Shown here: positions 32,566 through 43,699 of the stretch, piece after piece
Layout of the letters: each line of letters starts with the position of its first letter
How positions within the stretch are numbered: position 1 is the stretch's first letter
Source of the DNA: Crocodylus rhombifer
Taxonomy: Eukaryota > Chordata > Crocodylia > Crocodylidae
NCBI GenBank assembly: GCA_038503035.1
Contig: JAVSML010024698.1
Coordinates: 353,099 to 417,098 of the forward strand
Length of the DNA stretch: 64,000 nucleotides
Direction: 5' to 3'
Translations under genes and position numbers: made by a program
Notes under the pieces: model-generated
The model's database searches: none
What the model was told of the DNA's origin: nothing
What the model saw: the letters and a program-made list of their open reading frames with translations, nothing else

Positions 32566-33400
32566 ACACTCCCTTAACATCCACAGAAAACATCCACCAC
32601 ACAAAATTCTCCCTTCTCAACACTTATTTTCTCCCCCAAAGACACTCATACTTAGTTCTCTTTCTCCTCCCCACCAGCTCACCCCAAATCCACACTATAG
32701 TGATAAAGGTTATAATTTAGAGAAGCTCCCAAATTTAGAAAGGTTGGGAACTAGGAGATGGTCCCTCAGGTAGGTAGTAGATAGCTAGTAAGAAAGAGAC
32801 AAAAAGTCTGCCGAGGTTGCCTGTCATTACACAATTATAGCTTGTTGTTTAATTCCTCTCATTCATGTTTATTACACCCAATGATCTCTACATTCAGCAA
32901 CCATTCTCCTCCTGGACACAAAAAAATTTCTCCGAAAATGAGCCCATCCAGCCTCCATTTAACTCACCCATATGCACACTCTCTCCCCAACATACACACA
33001 CACTGCCCCCTCCTTCCTCTACCTAGCACAACTACCATCTAAACACACACCTCTCCTCTTTCTCCCTTACATGGTCTCCAAAGCACATTTGCTCTTTCAC
33101 CCAGCCTTTCCTCATGCATTTGTCCTTCCTTACATCACTCACTCACACCTTTCAAACAAATTGCACCTAACTCTCAAGCACAACACTGCTACATCCTCTC
33201 CCAAATACACGCAGTGTCTCCTCCCTCCCCTACTCAAACCCAACTTGTGTCTCCTCTCCCCTCTTCACATTATCCCCACAAATATAACAGTATCCTACTT
33301 GTCTCTTCTCACTATCTCCATGCTTATATCCACCTCCAAACATACACTTTTCCTTGCCTTTCTCTCGTGATTCCTATGTACAGCCTCCCTACATTAAGAG
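32566..33400. repeat. G-depleted low-complexity tract
   Basis: About 800 bp with few G on the plus strand (2-3 G per 60 bases in the rows at 33001, 33121 and 33241). It is made of ctc, cact, cac and tcct words, with loose 'cacactc' and 'ctcactcaca' iterations. The open frames inside follow from the lack of stop codons in G-poor sequence and are not genes. Confidence 0.7.
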
Positions 33401-34640
33401 AGTGATGTAGAGGATTACTGCTAAGATCTTGTGCTTTGATTCCTGCCCCAATCACAGAACTGCCCCAGGGGGACTAAGACATAAATCCCTGTCATATAGT
33501 AATTGTCCACTGGTAATCTTACTGCACCCCAATATGGTCAGGTACTGCCGAAGTTACCTGAGTGTTGCATACCTTGGAGAAGGAAGAACTGTATGTATGT
33601 GTAACTCTGGGCATGACTCTACCCGTGCCCTCACCTGAATAGTGGGATCCTGGGGTACCCAGTAACCAGTTCCTGCCCAGCTCCCTGGGTAGCTGCTGCA
33701 GGGTCCCGGAACGGAGAGCCTCCCCTTACAATCAAACAACCTTGCAGACCGTTATAAAACTATTTACAGGATTTAATTATTTACAAGGTAATATATAACC
33801 AATATATAACCCCTTCCTTGGCTCAGCAGGGAGCAGTGTTTGGGCTGCAGGTTGTAACAGTTTCCTCTGCCCAGCACAGCCTCACAGCACCCAATAAATG
33901 CAGCCCCACCCTGGGCCCTGCCTGCCCAGGGCTTCTGGGGGCTGGTGGTTGTCCAGGGCTCCCTCCAGCCCTCTTGCGTCTGCCCCTCCCCAGTGCCTTC
34001 TCACTCACAGAGGCAAAACCATAGCAATCTCAAGCAGTTTCCCCCTGGCCCTGTGTCCCCCTCCCCTGCTGTGCTCATCCAGGCAAGGGGCTTGCAGGAG
34101 GGTCTTCCCAGGCTCAGAGTCTCCTCACAGGGAGCTCCTCTCTTGCGCCTGCCCCGGCAGGGCTTGGAGGGGAAGGGAGGGAGAAGGGACACAGTGCAGC
34201 ACTCTTGGTGCAGCCTCTTGCTGCTACTTCTGCAGGGCTCTCACGTGGGGCTCTCGGAGGGATGGCCATGGGGAGATCCTTTCTGCTGGAGCCTGTCTCC
34301 CATCCCCCCTCCCCCCCCCAGGAAAACTGCTCCCCTCTTTTAATCAAGCCTATCAATCAATCCCAGGCCAGGACTCTTCCCGGGCTTTTGATAACATCTC
34401 TCATTCAAACCCTGCTGGGATTACATCACTCCTCCTGCTTCCAAGAGGGCTACCTCCAAAATAGCTTCAATCACCCTCAGGGCAAACAGTGTCTCTACTG
34501 GGACAAATTCTGTCTCTTTGCACCTTGGCCCTCTGCAGGTCAGCCCTTCCTATTCCTTCAGGTGGGTCCATTTTTAATGCTGCTATATCTGCATATGCAA
34601 GCGCCTTGATGGTGGTGAGCTGCCTATTCCCTATTAGAAG
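33401..34640. other. GC-rich unclassified block, possibly repeat-derived
   Basis: 'gttataaaactatttacagg' and 'aatatataaccaatatataa' (33751-33810) precede a C/G-rich kilobase with 'cccaataaatgcagccc' at 33890. Overlapping open frames on both strands (up to 188 codons) reflect GC content. An old retroviral LTR or internal piece is possible but I cannot support it. Confidence 0.3.
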
Positions 34641-34750
34641 CAAGGTTTGTTCGGTGATATCTTTTCTTGGACTAACTATATAGTTGGAAGAGATGATAGA
34701 TAAGCTTTTGGGCATGAAATGCCCTCCCTCAGGTCTGAGAAGAAGCAGAT
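34640..34750 (+). repeat. Single-arm copy of the 'gatatctttt' foldback family
   Basis: 'agcaaggtttgttcggtgat', 'atcttttcttggactaacta', 'agataagcttttgggcat' and 'ctcaggtctgagaagaagc' follow the family order. Confidence 0.6.
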
Positions 34751-35264
34751 GCAGCCTAAGCTAAATACAGGGTAAAACCAAAACCTAGTATTTAGTTTAA
34801 GCTTAATTCCAAAACACTTATTTTGCTTTTAAAAAAAATAAAAATTTCAGTTAAAATGTACATTTTTATTTAGTTCTTCATTTTAATTGTATTATTTCCA
34901 CATTTATACAGTTAAGTTAATAAGTTGAGTTAAGGTTTTTGGCTAGAGCTAAAAGCAACTTGCAGGTCTGTGAAATAGGGGAGAGACATTTCGGGAATGG
35001 CTAACACATCAACAAAGCAGAAGAAAGGATCATTTGTATAGGGAAACTTCAAGACCATTAAAAAGGAGAGTTGTTATAACACCTGTTAAATGGAGAGAGC
35101 TTAGGGGGAATCAGGGAGATGATAATGAGTCATGAAACCAACTGACTCTATCAGTGCTGCCTGAACAGAAATGCTGCTGCCGCTTCCAGGACATTGGTGT
35201 TAAAGTCTGGATTGAGCAGGAATCAGACTGCACCACTCCACCCCAGTAGGGCATAATATGATAT
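34751..35264. other. Anonymous, AT-rich
   Basis: Nothing recognised. Confidence 0.3.
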
Positions 35265-35267
35265 TAT

Positions 35268-35475
35268 GGGTGCATCTACATGAGACACTAAATCGCCATA
35301 GCAATCAGCTATGGTGATATAGCTCATCACTTTCATGACATAGCGTTAGTAGGCACTAACCATGACACCACCACTACTGCAACATGCTACTGTGCAGTAG
35401 GGTCTAAAACAACCCTTGTACCACCGGGACTGCGCAGTACCAACTCTGCAGTCAGGGGCACGTGTAGATGTGCCC
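35268..35475. mobile_element. TIR DNA element of the 'TCTACAC' family, 208 bp
   Basis: Left end GGGTGCATCTACATGAG; right end reverse-complements to GGGCACATCTACACGTG. Internal 'atgctactgtgcagtagggt' word shared with relatives. No clear target duplication (tat / act). Confidence 0.75.
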
Positions 35476-35933
35476 ACTATGTTAAATCATGGCATGATAG
35501 CATAACATACCATTTTATGTGTCACTGTTACTACTGGCAGGTCATAATATAATAGCTAACATTTATTTTAATTTAAAAGCTTTAGAGATAGCTGCTAGTT
35601 AATACTGACGGAAACTTCTTATTTTATTTTCCAGCCTGCAATAATTTTTCTAGGATAGTAAAAACAAGATATTCCTCTAATTAGACTGAATGTTTGTCTT
35701 CTTTTCTTATTCAAAGTGTCAGACTGTTTCATGATATCACAAACAGGAGATATTTGTTCTAGAAAATAACATGAGATTTTCTAATGGAAAACTGGAGCTA
35801 TTCCAGCCAGCTCTCAACTTTTTAGGATGCTGGTTATCTCTTCCAAGCCTCCTTCCCTTAGAATTTGGCAAAAGGACTACAACTGCAAAGACACTGGATA
35901 GTTAGTAGTCTTGTCAACTGAATCTGATGCTGA

Positions 35934-36205
35934 GCATGTCTACACATGCAAAGTGCTGTAGGGTGGGTTTACTCTAGAGCAGGGGTGGGCAAAATGTGGC
36001 CCGCCAAGCCATTCTATCTGGCCTGTGGGGCCCCTAAAAAATTTCGAAAATTCATATTTATCTGCCCTGGGCTGACTGTTATGCGGCCCATGATGGCTTG
36101 CCAAAACTCAATATGCGGCCCTCCACCAAAAATAATTGCCCAGCCCTACTCTGGAGTAAATTATTCTAGAGTAAACCCATTATGGGCAGGCTTCTGCACA
36201 TGCAG
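35934..36205. mobile_element. TIR-family element interrupted by a hAT MITE
   Basis: 'gcatgtctacacatgcaaag' at 35935 is the left terminus type. After the nested hAT the host sequence resumes with ctctggagtaaa and the self-complementary ttctagagtaaac. The far end may be near 'cttctgcacatgcaggg' at 36190-36206 or further on. Confidence 0.5.
35980..36148. mobile_element. hAT MITE, 'CAGGGGTGGGCAAAATG' family, 169 bp
   Basis: 8-bp duplication ctctagag (35972-35979) and ctctggag (36149-36156), 7 of 8. Starts CAGGGGTGGGCAAAATG and ends ATTGCCCAGCCCTA. Same length as the copy at 61861 and collinear with it throughout. Confidence 0.9.
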
Positions 36206-37940
36206 GGAGGTGGGAGCAGATTTCCTGCTCCTACAGCAGTCTACTCCGACTCTCTGGCCTGGCAATGGTCCCCTGCAGCAGACACGGGGAGCTCTAGGCT
36301 CCCCCGGAGTGCTAGCCCGGGAGCTGGCTGGGAGCATGGTGCCAGGAGACAGCTGACTGCTGGTGTGGGGCTGGAAGATTTTTCCATGCCCCCAGGAGCT
36401 GCCTGTCCTGGCAGCAGGGAGCTCCTGGTCCCGCCCCCTTCTAAGGGAAGGAGGCTTGGAAAGAGCTGCAGGGAGGGGTAGGTCCCAGCACCCTGCCCCA
36501 ATCCACTGGTGGGCCAGCTAGCAGTGAGCCCCCAGCTAGATGGGGATTCAATTGGTTTAAACTGAGTTATTTCTGATTTGCATGAGTGCAAGAGGCAAGT
36601 CAGACTGCTGAACATTTAAAAATAACCTCTCTGTGGCAAATACTATACCTCATCTGTGAGGCCTACTACCTTCCACAGAAGATAATGGTGGGTGAGGGGG
36701 GTCATTTGTTGTGGAAATTAAAACCTGTATATTCTATTAATATAATTAGGGCAAACAATAGGAACATTACATGAATAGTCAGACAGACAAACAGATGCAT
36801 TTCCATTTACTGACAAAATCTGCATTCAGTGTATATTGTTAAGGATTGCAAAGTCAAGCAATCAAGATTTAGGAAATGCCAAAATTAATGTTTTGCATGC
36901 TACATATGATAAGTCATTATATGTTCACATATTACTTTTTTCCACCAAACACCTGTCTCATTCAGTGCACTGGATAGATGCTGTTAGGCGAATATGGTAA
37001 CCTTTCAGTACTTTCTTTTATACTTGCAATTGAATAAGTGGCCCCAGATTTTACTTACTGCACATTAGATGAACCCTACCCTAAATACAGAATTATATAG
37101 GCATTCATAAGCATTTTTAATACAGTCATCCCTCTACTTATCCATAGAAATCATAGCGGAGACATGGCTAGAGTATGTTTAATCTGGGTGGCATTCAGCT
37201 GATAGCCACAATTCCTTTCTTTTTTTATAGTCCCTTACTCACTTATATTGAATTGTTCATAAGCTTCTACACTAGTAACTACGATGAGAGAGAAAGAATT
37301 TTTTTCTCTCACCAGACAGGTACTTTTGCTCAGCACTAAACAATGTAAGTGTCACCACCTGAAATCATATTATACCCACAACTCCTCCTACTGTACAGTT
37401 AGGACATCTGCTATCCCTACCCAGCTCTACCACTCTTGGGTTCTACTGACTTACAGGGCAATGGGAGCACAAAAACTAGCTTATCCTCAGCTCCCAGAAC
37501 AAATAGCCCTGGCTTTCACTGAGTGGACAGCAGGAGTTATGTTAAGCTCCTGAGACATCTTCTCTGTGTGTGAGGTTGCTTAGAGATAGAACATTGCAGT
37601 GGTAAATATATATTTAAAAACAGCCTTAATGAGTGACTCCATGCACAACGTTTATGTTTGCTGGGCATGGGACAGAAACAGACTTGCTCAGTGACAATTA
37701 GAATATCTCTCTGAAAGTTTTTTTTAATTGTCATGCCTGGTAGTTATGAGCAACCTAATTTTTGGGGGGTAGTTGAGGAACTGGCTTGAAAGAAGACACT
37801 TACAAACCTTTTCTTGACAGCTGCCTCCTTACCTGGATGATCCTCCAAAAGCATAATACTTGAGCATGTCTGAACTTCTAACATAGCGTGGCACACTTAC
37901 CACTACAGCCCGGCACACCCAGGCTTGGAAAATCTTCATT
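36206..37940. other. Anonymous, with one diverged unclassified repeat at 36865-37010
   Basis: GC-rich to 36500, then AT-rich. The piece 'taggaaatgccaaaattaat' to 'tctcattcagtgcactgg' has a collinear relative at 59963-60140. No gene seen. Confidence 0.4.
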
Positions 37941-37941
37941 G

Positions 37942-38100
37942 TGATTGGTGGAGCACATCCACCAATCAGGTAACACTGGGAGCCCAGGTAACACTGGGTA
38001 ACACTGGACCTGGCTGTAGCCTGCTCTTTGCAAGTCCAGCAACACTCAGGGCGGAGCCTCCAGAGTGAATAAAAGGAGCTGCGTGCCCAGCATGTGGCAG
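37942..38100 (+). promoter_or_regulatory. Promoter-like block: CCAAT palindrome, GC box, TATA-like box
   Basis: A perfect inverted repeat tgattggtgga / tccaccaatca (37942-37952, 37958-37968) presents CCAAT in both directions. It is followed by three 'taacactgg' words (37971-38007), GGGCGGAG at 38049-38056 and AATAAAAGG at 38068-38076. Spacing is that of an RNA polymerase II core promoter with initiation expected near 38098. The downstream tandem repeat would be the start of the transcript. It could belong to an LTR or the 5' end of another retroelement; no host exon was recognised downstream. Confidence 0.4.
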
Positions 38101-38247
38101 ACGCGTTAAGGGATGGAGAAGAGGATAGACAAAGAAGAGCTAGTGTGAGCTGGCCAGCGGGTGGAACCAGCGTCTCTTCGCGAGCAGGAGCAGCGAGCGG
38201 CTGCATCCCCATGCAGTGTCGGTACACGGCTTGGTGCACAGAGCTCC

Positions 38248-38591
38248 AGACCCTGGGAGCTGCACAAGGCAGATTGGGTCTGCAACCCCTGGCATGCAGC
38301 TGGGACCTTGGTGCATGAAGCTTGAGACCCTGGGAGCTGCATGAGGCAGCTCAGGTCTGCAACCCCTGGCGTGTGGCTGGGACCTCAGTACACGCAGCGG
38401 TGCGTGAAGATTGAGACCCTGGGGGATGCTTGAGGCAGCTTCTGTCTGCAATCCCTTGCAAGTGGCCAGGGAAATCAGTGTAGGCAGCACTGTATGGGGC
38501 TAAACTCTGGGAGCCACTTGAGGCAACTTGGTCTGCAGCCACTGGCATGAGGCCAGCAGCTCGGTGCAGGCGATGCTGCACAAAGGGTCCA
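38248..38591 (+). repeat. Tandem repeat, 89-bp unit, about four copies
   Basis: Anchor word 'agaccctggg' begins at 38248, 38325 and 38414, and as 'aaactctggg' at 38503, giving periods 77, 89 and 89. Units contain 'gctgcatgaggcagct', 'gtctgcaacccctggc' and 'gtgcatgaag'. They diverge from left to right. A partial unit precedes the array (38195-38247). Confidence 0.88.
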
Positions 38592-38796
38592 GGAGTGGAT
38601 TGAGCCCCAGCACCACAAGGCGGCCTGGGCCCCCAACCCCCACAGAAAGCAGTGCCCTCGGTGCACGCACCGCTGCATCAGGCCACCTGTGGGCAGCAGC
38701 CCAAGGGGAGCCAATGGCCTGGGAGGCCACGCATGTGAGGGCAACTTGACCAAGAGGCCAAGGACCACCCATCCAGGCCCTGGAGTCATGAGTTAG

Positions 38797-41700
38797 ACAT
38801 AGATATAGACATAGACATTTGGGCTGAAAGGGACCCCGGAGGATCATCGAGTCCAGCCCCCTGCCCTAGGGGCAGGAAGTCAGCAGGGATCATAGGATCC
38901 CAGCAAGATAAGCATCCAAATGTGTCTTGAAGGCATTCAAAGTGAGTGCTTGAACCGCCTCTGGCGGCAGTTTATTCCAAACCTTGGGGGCTTGGACAGC
39001 GAAGAAGTTCTTTCTTATGTCCAGCCTGAATCGGTCACAGTGGAGTTTGCGACCGTTCGATCTTGTCATCCCTTGGGGGGCTCTGGTGAACAGACATTCC
39101 CCCAGATCCTGATGAGCACCCCAGATAAACTTATAGGTGGCCACCAGATCACGCCTGAACCTGCGCTTTTCCAGGCTGAATAGCCCCATTGCTCTCAGCC
39201 TTTCATCATAAGGTCTGTTTTCCTGACCTCTGATCATGCACGTGGCTCTCTTCTGCACTCTCTCAAGCTTCTCCACATCCCTTTTGAATTGTGGAGCCCA
39301 AAACTGGACGCAGTACTCCAGCTGCAGCCTCACCAAGGCCGAGTACTAGGGGAGAATGACGTCCCGGGATCTGCTTGAGAAGCGTCTATGGATGCAAGCC
39401 AGCATTCTGCTCACTTTACTACCCACAGCATCACGCTGAAGGCTCACGTTCATCTTGTGGTCAACTATGACCCCCAAGTCCCTTTCATCTGTAGTGCTAA
39501 CCAGCATAGCAGTACCGAGCCTATAAGCATGGTGCAGGTTTTTCCTCCCAAGGTGGAGAACCTTGCATTTTTCAGTGTTGAACACCATCAGGTTCTCGTC
39601 TGCCTATATCATGAGTCTGTCCAGATCCGCCTGGATCTCCCTCCTGTCCTCAGATGTGGATGCTTTACCTCGAAGTTTGGTGTCGTCGGCGAACTTGGCC
39701 AGTCCACTTCTGACACCAATGCCACATCATTGATGAAGATGTTAAACAATATAGGCCCTAGGACAGAGCCATGTGGGACCCCACTGGTCACAGCGCACCA
39801 AGACGATTGGCTTCTATTGACCACCACCCTTTGGGTCCTACCACAGAGCCAGTTCCCCAGCCAGCGGATCGTGGTGACATCAAAGCCACGGTTAGACAGT
39901 TTAGCCAAGAGGTGATCATGGGATACCAGATCGAAGGCTTTTTAAAGTCGAGGTATACAACATCGATCTCTTCCCCCTTGTCCAAGTGATAAGACACCTG
40001 GTCATAAAAGGAAATGAGATTGGTCAGGCAAGACCTACCCGCAACCAACCCATGCTGGATATCCCTCAGGATATTGCCTTTAGCTAGTCTGCTAAGGATG
40101 GCCTCCATGATAATCTTTTCCAAGACCTTCCCCAGGATAGATGTCAGGCTGATGGGCCTGTAGTTTGCCAGATCTACTTTCCTCCCTTTCTTGAAGATAG
40201 GCACGACATTGGCCCTCTTCATTGGGCACTTCACCAGAGCACCAAGAGCTCTCAAAGATCCGTGCCAGGGGCTGAGCTATGATGCTCATCAGCTCCCTGA
40301 GTACCCTTGGCTGTAACCCATTCAGGGCCGGCTGACTTGAAGGTATCCAGCCTGTCAAGGTGCTCCTTCACGAGGTCAGCCTCGATGGAGGGCAAGGAAC
40401 CTCCCTCACCTGGGCCTCCCTGACCCATACTAGGCAGGGCTGTCCCATGGAACTGGTGAAAAACTGATGCAAAGTACCCACTTAACAAGTTCGCTTTTTC
40501 CTGGGTGTCAGTTGTCAGTTGCCCCATCCGATTTAGCAGGGGTCCAACGTTGCCCTTGCTTTTCCTCCAGCTCCCCACATATCTAAAAAAGGACTTTTTA
40601 TTTTCCTTGATATTTGTAGCTAGCTGGAGTTCCATCACAACCTTGGCTTTCCTGATTTGCTCTCTGCAAGTCCAGACTAAAGCAGAGTATTCCTCCTTGG
40701 TGGCGGTTCCAGTCCTCCATCCTTCGTAAGTCTTCCTTTTAAGATGCAGTAGGTCTGCCAGTTCCCTGGAGAGCCAAGGGGGCTGCTGTGCCCTTTTGCT
40801 GCCTTTCCTCTGAGATGGGATGGACTTTGCTTGCAAATCCAGGATTGCTCCCTTGAGGAGCAACCACTCGTCCTGAACTCCCCTTTCCATTGAGTTGTGG
40901 CCTTTTAGGGCCTCTCTGACAAGCCTCCTTAGCTTGTCAAAGTCAGCTTTCCTGAAGTCGAGGACTTCTGTATTACTGAATTGCCAGCTTTACGGCAGAT
41001 GGTGAAGGTGATCAGTTCGACGCAGCTTCCCTTCGATAGTTACGTTGCTGATTAGGTCATCCCCGGTTGCCAGTACGAGGTCAAGCAGTGCTTTACCTCT
41101 TGTCAGCCTGTAGACTTCCTGCGTCAGATAGAGGTCATCCACACATGAGAGAAAGCTTTGTGACCACTTGGATTTGGCCGAGCGCTCCTCCCACGAGATG
41201 TCTGGGTAGTTAAAGTCTCCCATGACAACCATACACTGGGACCGTGTGGCCTCAGCCAATTCCCTGGTGAACTCCGGGTCAAGATCTTGACTCTGGGTAG
41301 GAGGTCTGTAGTAGACCCCCACCATAGTATCCCCTGTGCTGTGTTCCCCATGGATTTTAACCCAGAGGGTCTTAAGTCATCCACCATGGGTGCCAATGTC
41401 GGCTTACAGGGACGCGTATCTTTCTTTGACATAGAGAGCTACGGCCCCGCCCCTTCTGTCCATTCGATCCCTCCTGTACAGGGTATAGCCGTCTATACCT
41501 GTGGTCCAGTCATAGGTGGAGTCCCACCAGGTCTCTGTTATCCCAGTGACATCATAGTTATTTTCATTTAGCAGGAGAACAAGTTCCTTCTGTTTATTCC
41601 CCAGGCTCCTGGCATTTGTGTATAGATACTCAAGTGTCCCCTTAGGGGCCCTTGCCTGGCCTACATTTTGTTCCAGGGCTGGGGCTCAGGTGGGGTCCCT

Positions 41701-41885
41701 TATGTGCCTTGGCCTCCTGGCTTTGCAAGGGCTACTCAGTGGGCCAGCAGTGGCAGTAGTCCCCCCATCCCCCGGCGGGCTTATTTTAAAGCCTGGTGGA
41801 GCAGGTAAGCCAATCTAGCTGAGAAGAGCCTCCTCCCCAACGGAGAGAGGTGGAGGCCGTCCCTTCCCAAGGTTAACCTAACACT
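38797..41885 (-). pseudogene. CR1 LINE, longest copy: end of ORF1, ORF2 endonuclease, RT and 3' tail
   Basis: Minus-strand order: 41885-41800 reads GRDGLHLSPLGRRLFSARLA then LLHQALK-stop, the D-x-x-H box and C-terminus of the SGNH-type esterase that forms CR1 ORF1. ORF2 follows: EYLYTNARSLGNKQKEL, GITETWWDST, RRGGAVALYVKERYAS, GVYYRPPTQSQDLDPEF, VVMGDFNYPDISWEER and LLDLVLATGDDLISN (APE-type endonuclease, 41650-41030). The linker FFRYVGSWRKSKGNVGPLLN lies near 40570. RT reads [56 protein letters not shown] and FADD (39682-39693). Next is the C-terminal [20 protein letters not shown] and the 3' tail to (tagaca)n at 38797-38820. Several frameshifts and stops make it inactive. About 3.1 kb; 5' truncated within ORF1. 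Confidence 0.96.
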
Positions 41886-42319
41886 GTTAAGGTTACCTAT
41901 ACTCACCTGTGCATATTTGTGCTTGAATGTTGTTTAGCTGAATTTATTTGTGTCTACCTGTATTTACTTATTGTTTATCCATTTTAGATTAACTGATTAT
42001 CAACCCATTGCTTGGGGCTACCTGAAGGGTGTAATCTTTCAGCCTTTATCTGTAGGACCACAGTATGATATGATAATTGTATATTTGTATATATTTGTTT
42101 ATTAATAGCAGTTCCCTTTAATTTTTGTATATATTAATAAATCTGTATATAGTTAAGTATATCTTGTCCTGGCCTGACTCTATAGGAAGTAGAAGGATCT
42201 GGCCTGCACATTACAGATCCTTCTCCCAGGACTCCTGCCTGCCACCCATCCCTTCTATGTGGCAAGGGGAGCACATTACTTGGGTATACCCAGGTTACAA
42301 TACTTATTCCCAAAATAGT
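41886..42319. other. Anonymous, AT-rich
   Basis: Nothing recognised upstream of the CR1 truncation point. Confidence 0.3.
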
Positions 42320-42514
42320 GGGTGCATCTACACATGCATTAACATACTTTATTTCGTTAATGAACATTAAATCTAGTACCTGCATTGTGAGGTACTAGGA
42401 AAATGCACATTAGCCTGTCTTAATGTGCATTAATTAAATAGCACATTTTTAGTGATGCTTTAATACACATTAAAAAAGGCTAATGTGTATTAAAGCGCAC
42501 ATGTAGATGTGCCC
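42320..42514 (+). mobile_element. TIR MITE, 195 bp, 'GGGTGCATCTACACATGCA' type
   Basis: Left GGGTGCATCTACACATGC; right end reverse-complements to GGGCACATCTACATGTGC. Flanked by agt / agt (42317-42319, 42515-42517). The interior is full of 'attaatgtgcatta' words. It aligns throughout with the reverse complement of 57963-58156. Confidence 0.85.
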
Positions 42515-42542
42515 AGTGTGTACCCAAGGAAGCTGCTATCAT

Positions 42543-42605
42543 TATCCTTTTACTGATGGGGAACTGAGGCAAAGAAATATGAATAAAGTCTCTATTCAAA
42601 ATCAA
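42543..42605 (-). repeat. MIR-like fragment, inverted
   Basis: 'ttttactgatggggaactga' followed by 'ggcaaagaaat' matches the reverse complement of the MIR core and 3' part. Short. Confidence 0.6.
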
Positions 42606-43029
42606 AAGTCTGAAATAAAGTTGAAGTCAGTTACAGAGTTCAGAGAAGACTTTGAACAACTGACAGAAGGAAGGAGTGGTAAGGCTGTGCTTACAAGAAG
42701 CCTCTGACACCTAAAAAAAGATAATTTATTGTGCATATCTTGATTGATTTTGTGATTATGTGAATTAGGAAAAGGACATAACCAGGTTAAAGGAACTGAG
42801 GAGCTAGTTTAGTGTGCTAATAAATAAAAAGGAGACAGGCAAGAGCAGATGATGAGATGGCACAGAAAAGAGCTGTCAAGCCAAAAGAAAAGAAGAGGGA
42901 ATAGAGCCTACAAGTGACTTTGGCCAAGGAAAAATAGAAAAAAATAATTAAAGAAGATCTAAAAACTAGAATGGCAGACAGAAGAAACAAAGAAAAGATC
43001 AGAGATGGATCTAATCACTAGGAATAGAC
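42606..43029 (+). other. Probable decayed upstream part of CR1 ORF1
   Basis: A/G-rich sequence rich in Lys/Arg/Glu codons (DLKTRMADRRNKEKIRD near 42958-43008) leads directly into the esterase relic. Coding identity is not demonstrable. Confidence 0.3.
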
Positions 43030-43505
43030 AGGTTTATGTAACAGATTTCACTTCTAAGAAGAACAGTCACACCTGTCACATGTGACAAGCTGGGAAGCAG
43101 AAGGTATGCCATCTACCAGGTGCAAAGATATGGGATATTGACCTGAGTTTGAAGAGGATTCTTACAGGAGCTGGGAAAAAAATTCCATTCCGTGTTGTTC
43201 ATATAGAAACAAATGATACAACTAGATAATCACTGACCAGGATAAAAAGTAACTATGATAGGCTGGGCTAGACACTTAGATCTAGAAGCTTAAGTGATCC
43301 TCAATGGGATTTTTCCTCCCCCAAAAGAAGGAAGAAGATAGACAAGATAATGATGATTAATGGATGGTTCAGAGACCGGTGTCATCGGGAAGGTTTTGGT
43401 GTGTCTGACCAATAACAGAGGGCTTTCCTCTAGTAAAATTAATGGGGAAATAGCCTTCTGAGGTTGAGGTTGGCCCAACTAACAAGAGACACTTTAAACT
43501 AGAAA
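43030..43505 (+). pseudogene. Old CR1 ORF1 with SGNH-type esterase fold, decayed
   Basis: One frame with three internal stops reads QKVCHLPGAKIWDIDLSLKR (43099-43158), FRVVHIETNDTTR (43189-43227, block III with the conserved Gly replaced by Glu), LTRIKSNYDRLG, DFSSPKRRKKIDKIM, NGWFRDRCHREGFGVSDQ (43360-43413) and finally LAQLTRDTLN-stop (43470-43502). The order of blocks (PGA.., HxxTNDT, W.xxxC...GF.xxD, RLxxLxRxxLN) is that of CR1 ORF1 esterases. The nucleophile block (GDS) is degraded at about 43031-43055. ORF2 starts after the stop and is found again beyond the inserted element at 44761. Much older than the 41.8 kb copy. Confidence 0.7.
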
Positions 43506-43699
43506 CTCAGGGAAAAAACTGAGAAATCCACAAAATCTCCACACTTGGAATAAAAGTACAACAGAAGGATAATCTGGTAAATGAAAAGTGGGCTCAAGAA
43601 GAAAGGGCATCAAAGAGGGGGATGGTAATAGAAGGAACATAGGTGTAAGCAGGAGTAATTTGATCATACATAATCCAACTGAGAATTTGGGTGAGAGTT

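Noticed and set aside
32842..33405. Several overlapping Pro/His/Leu/Ser open frames
   Set aside because: They arise from G-poor low-complexity sequence, where stop codons TAG and TGA are rare.
33898..34464. 188-codon plus-strand open frame with several overlapping frames
   Set aside because: GC-rich filler; open in most frames on both strands; no recognisable motif or splice context.
38248..38591. Coding tandem repeat protein
   Set aside because: Unit lengths of 77 and 89 bp are not multiples of three and frames contain stops, so a repeat protein is not supported.
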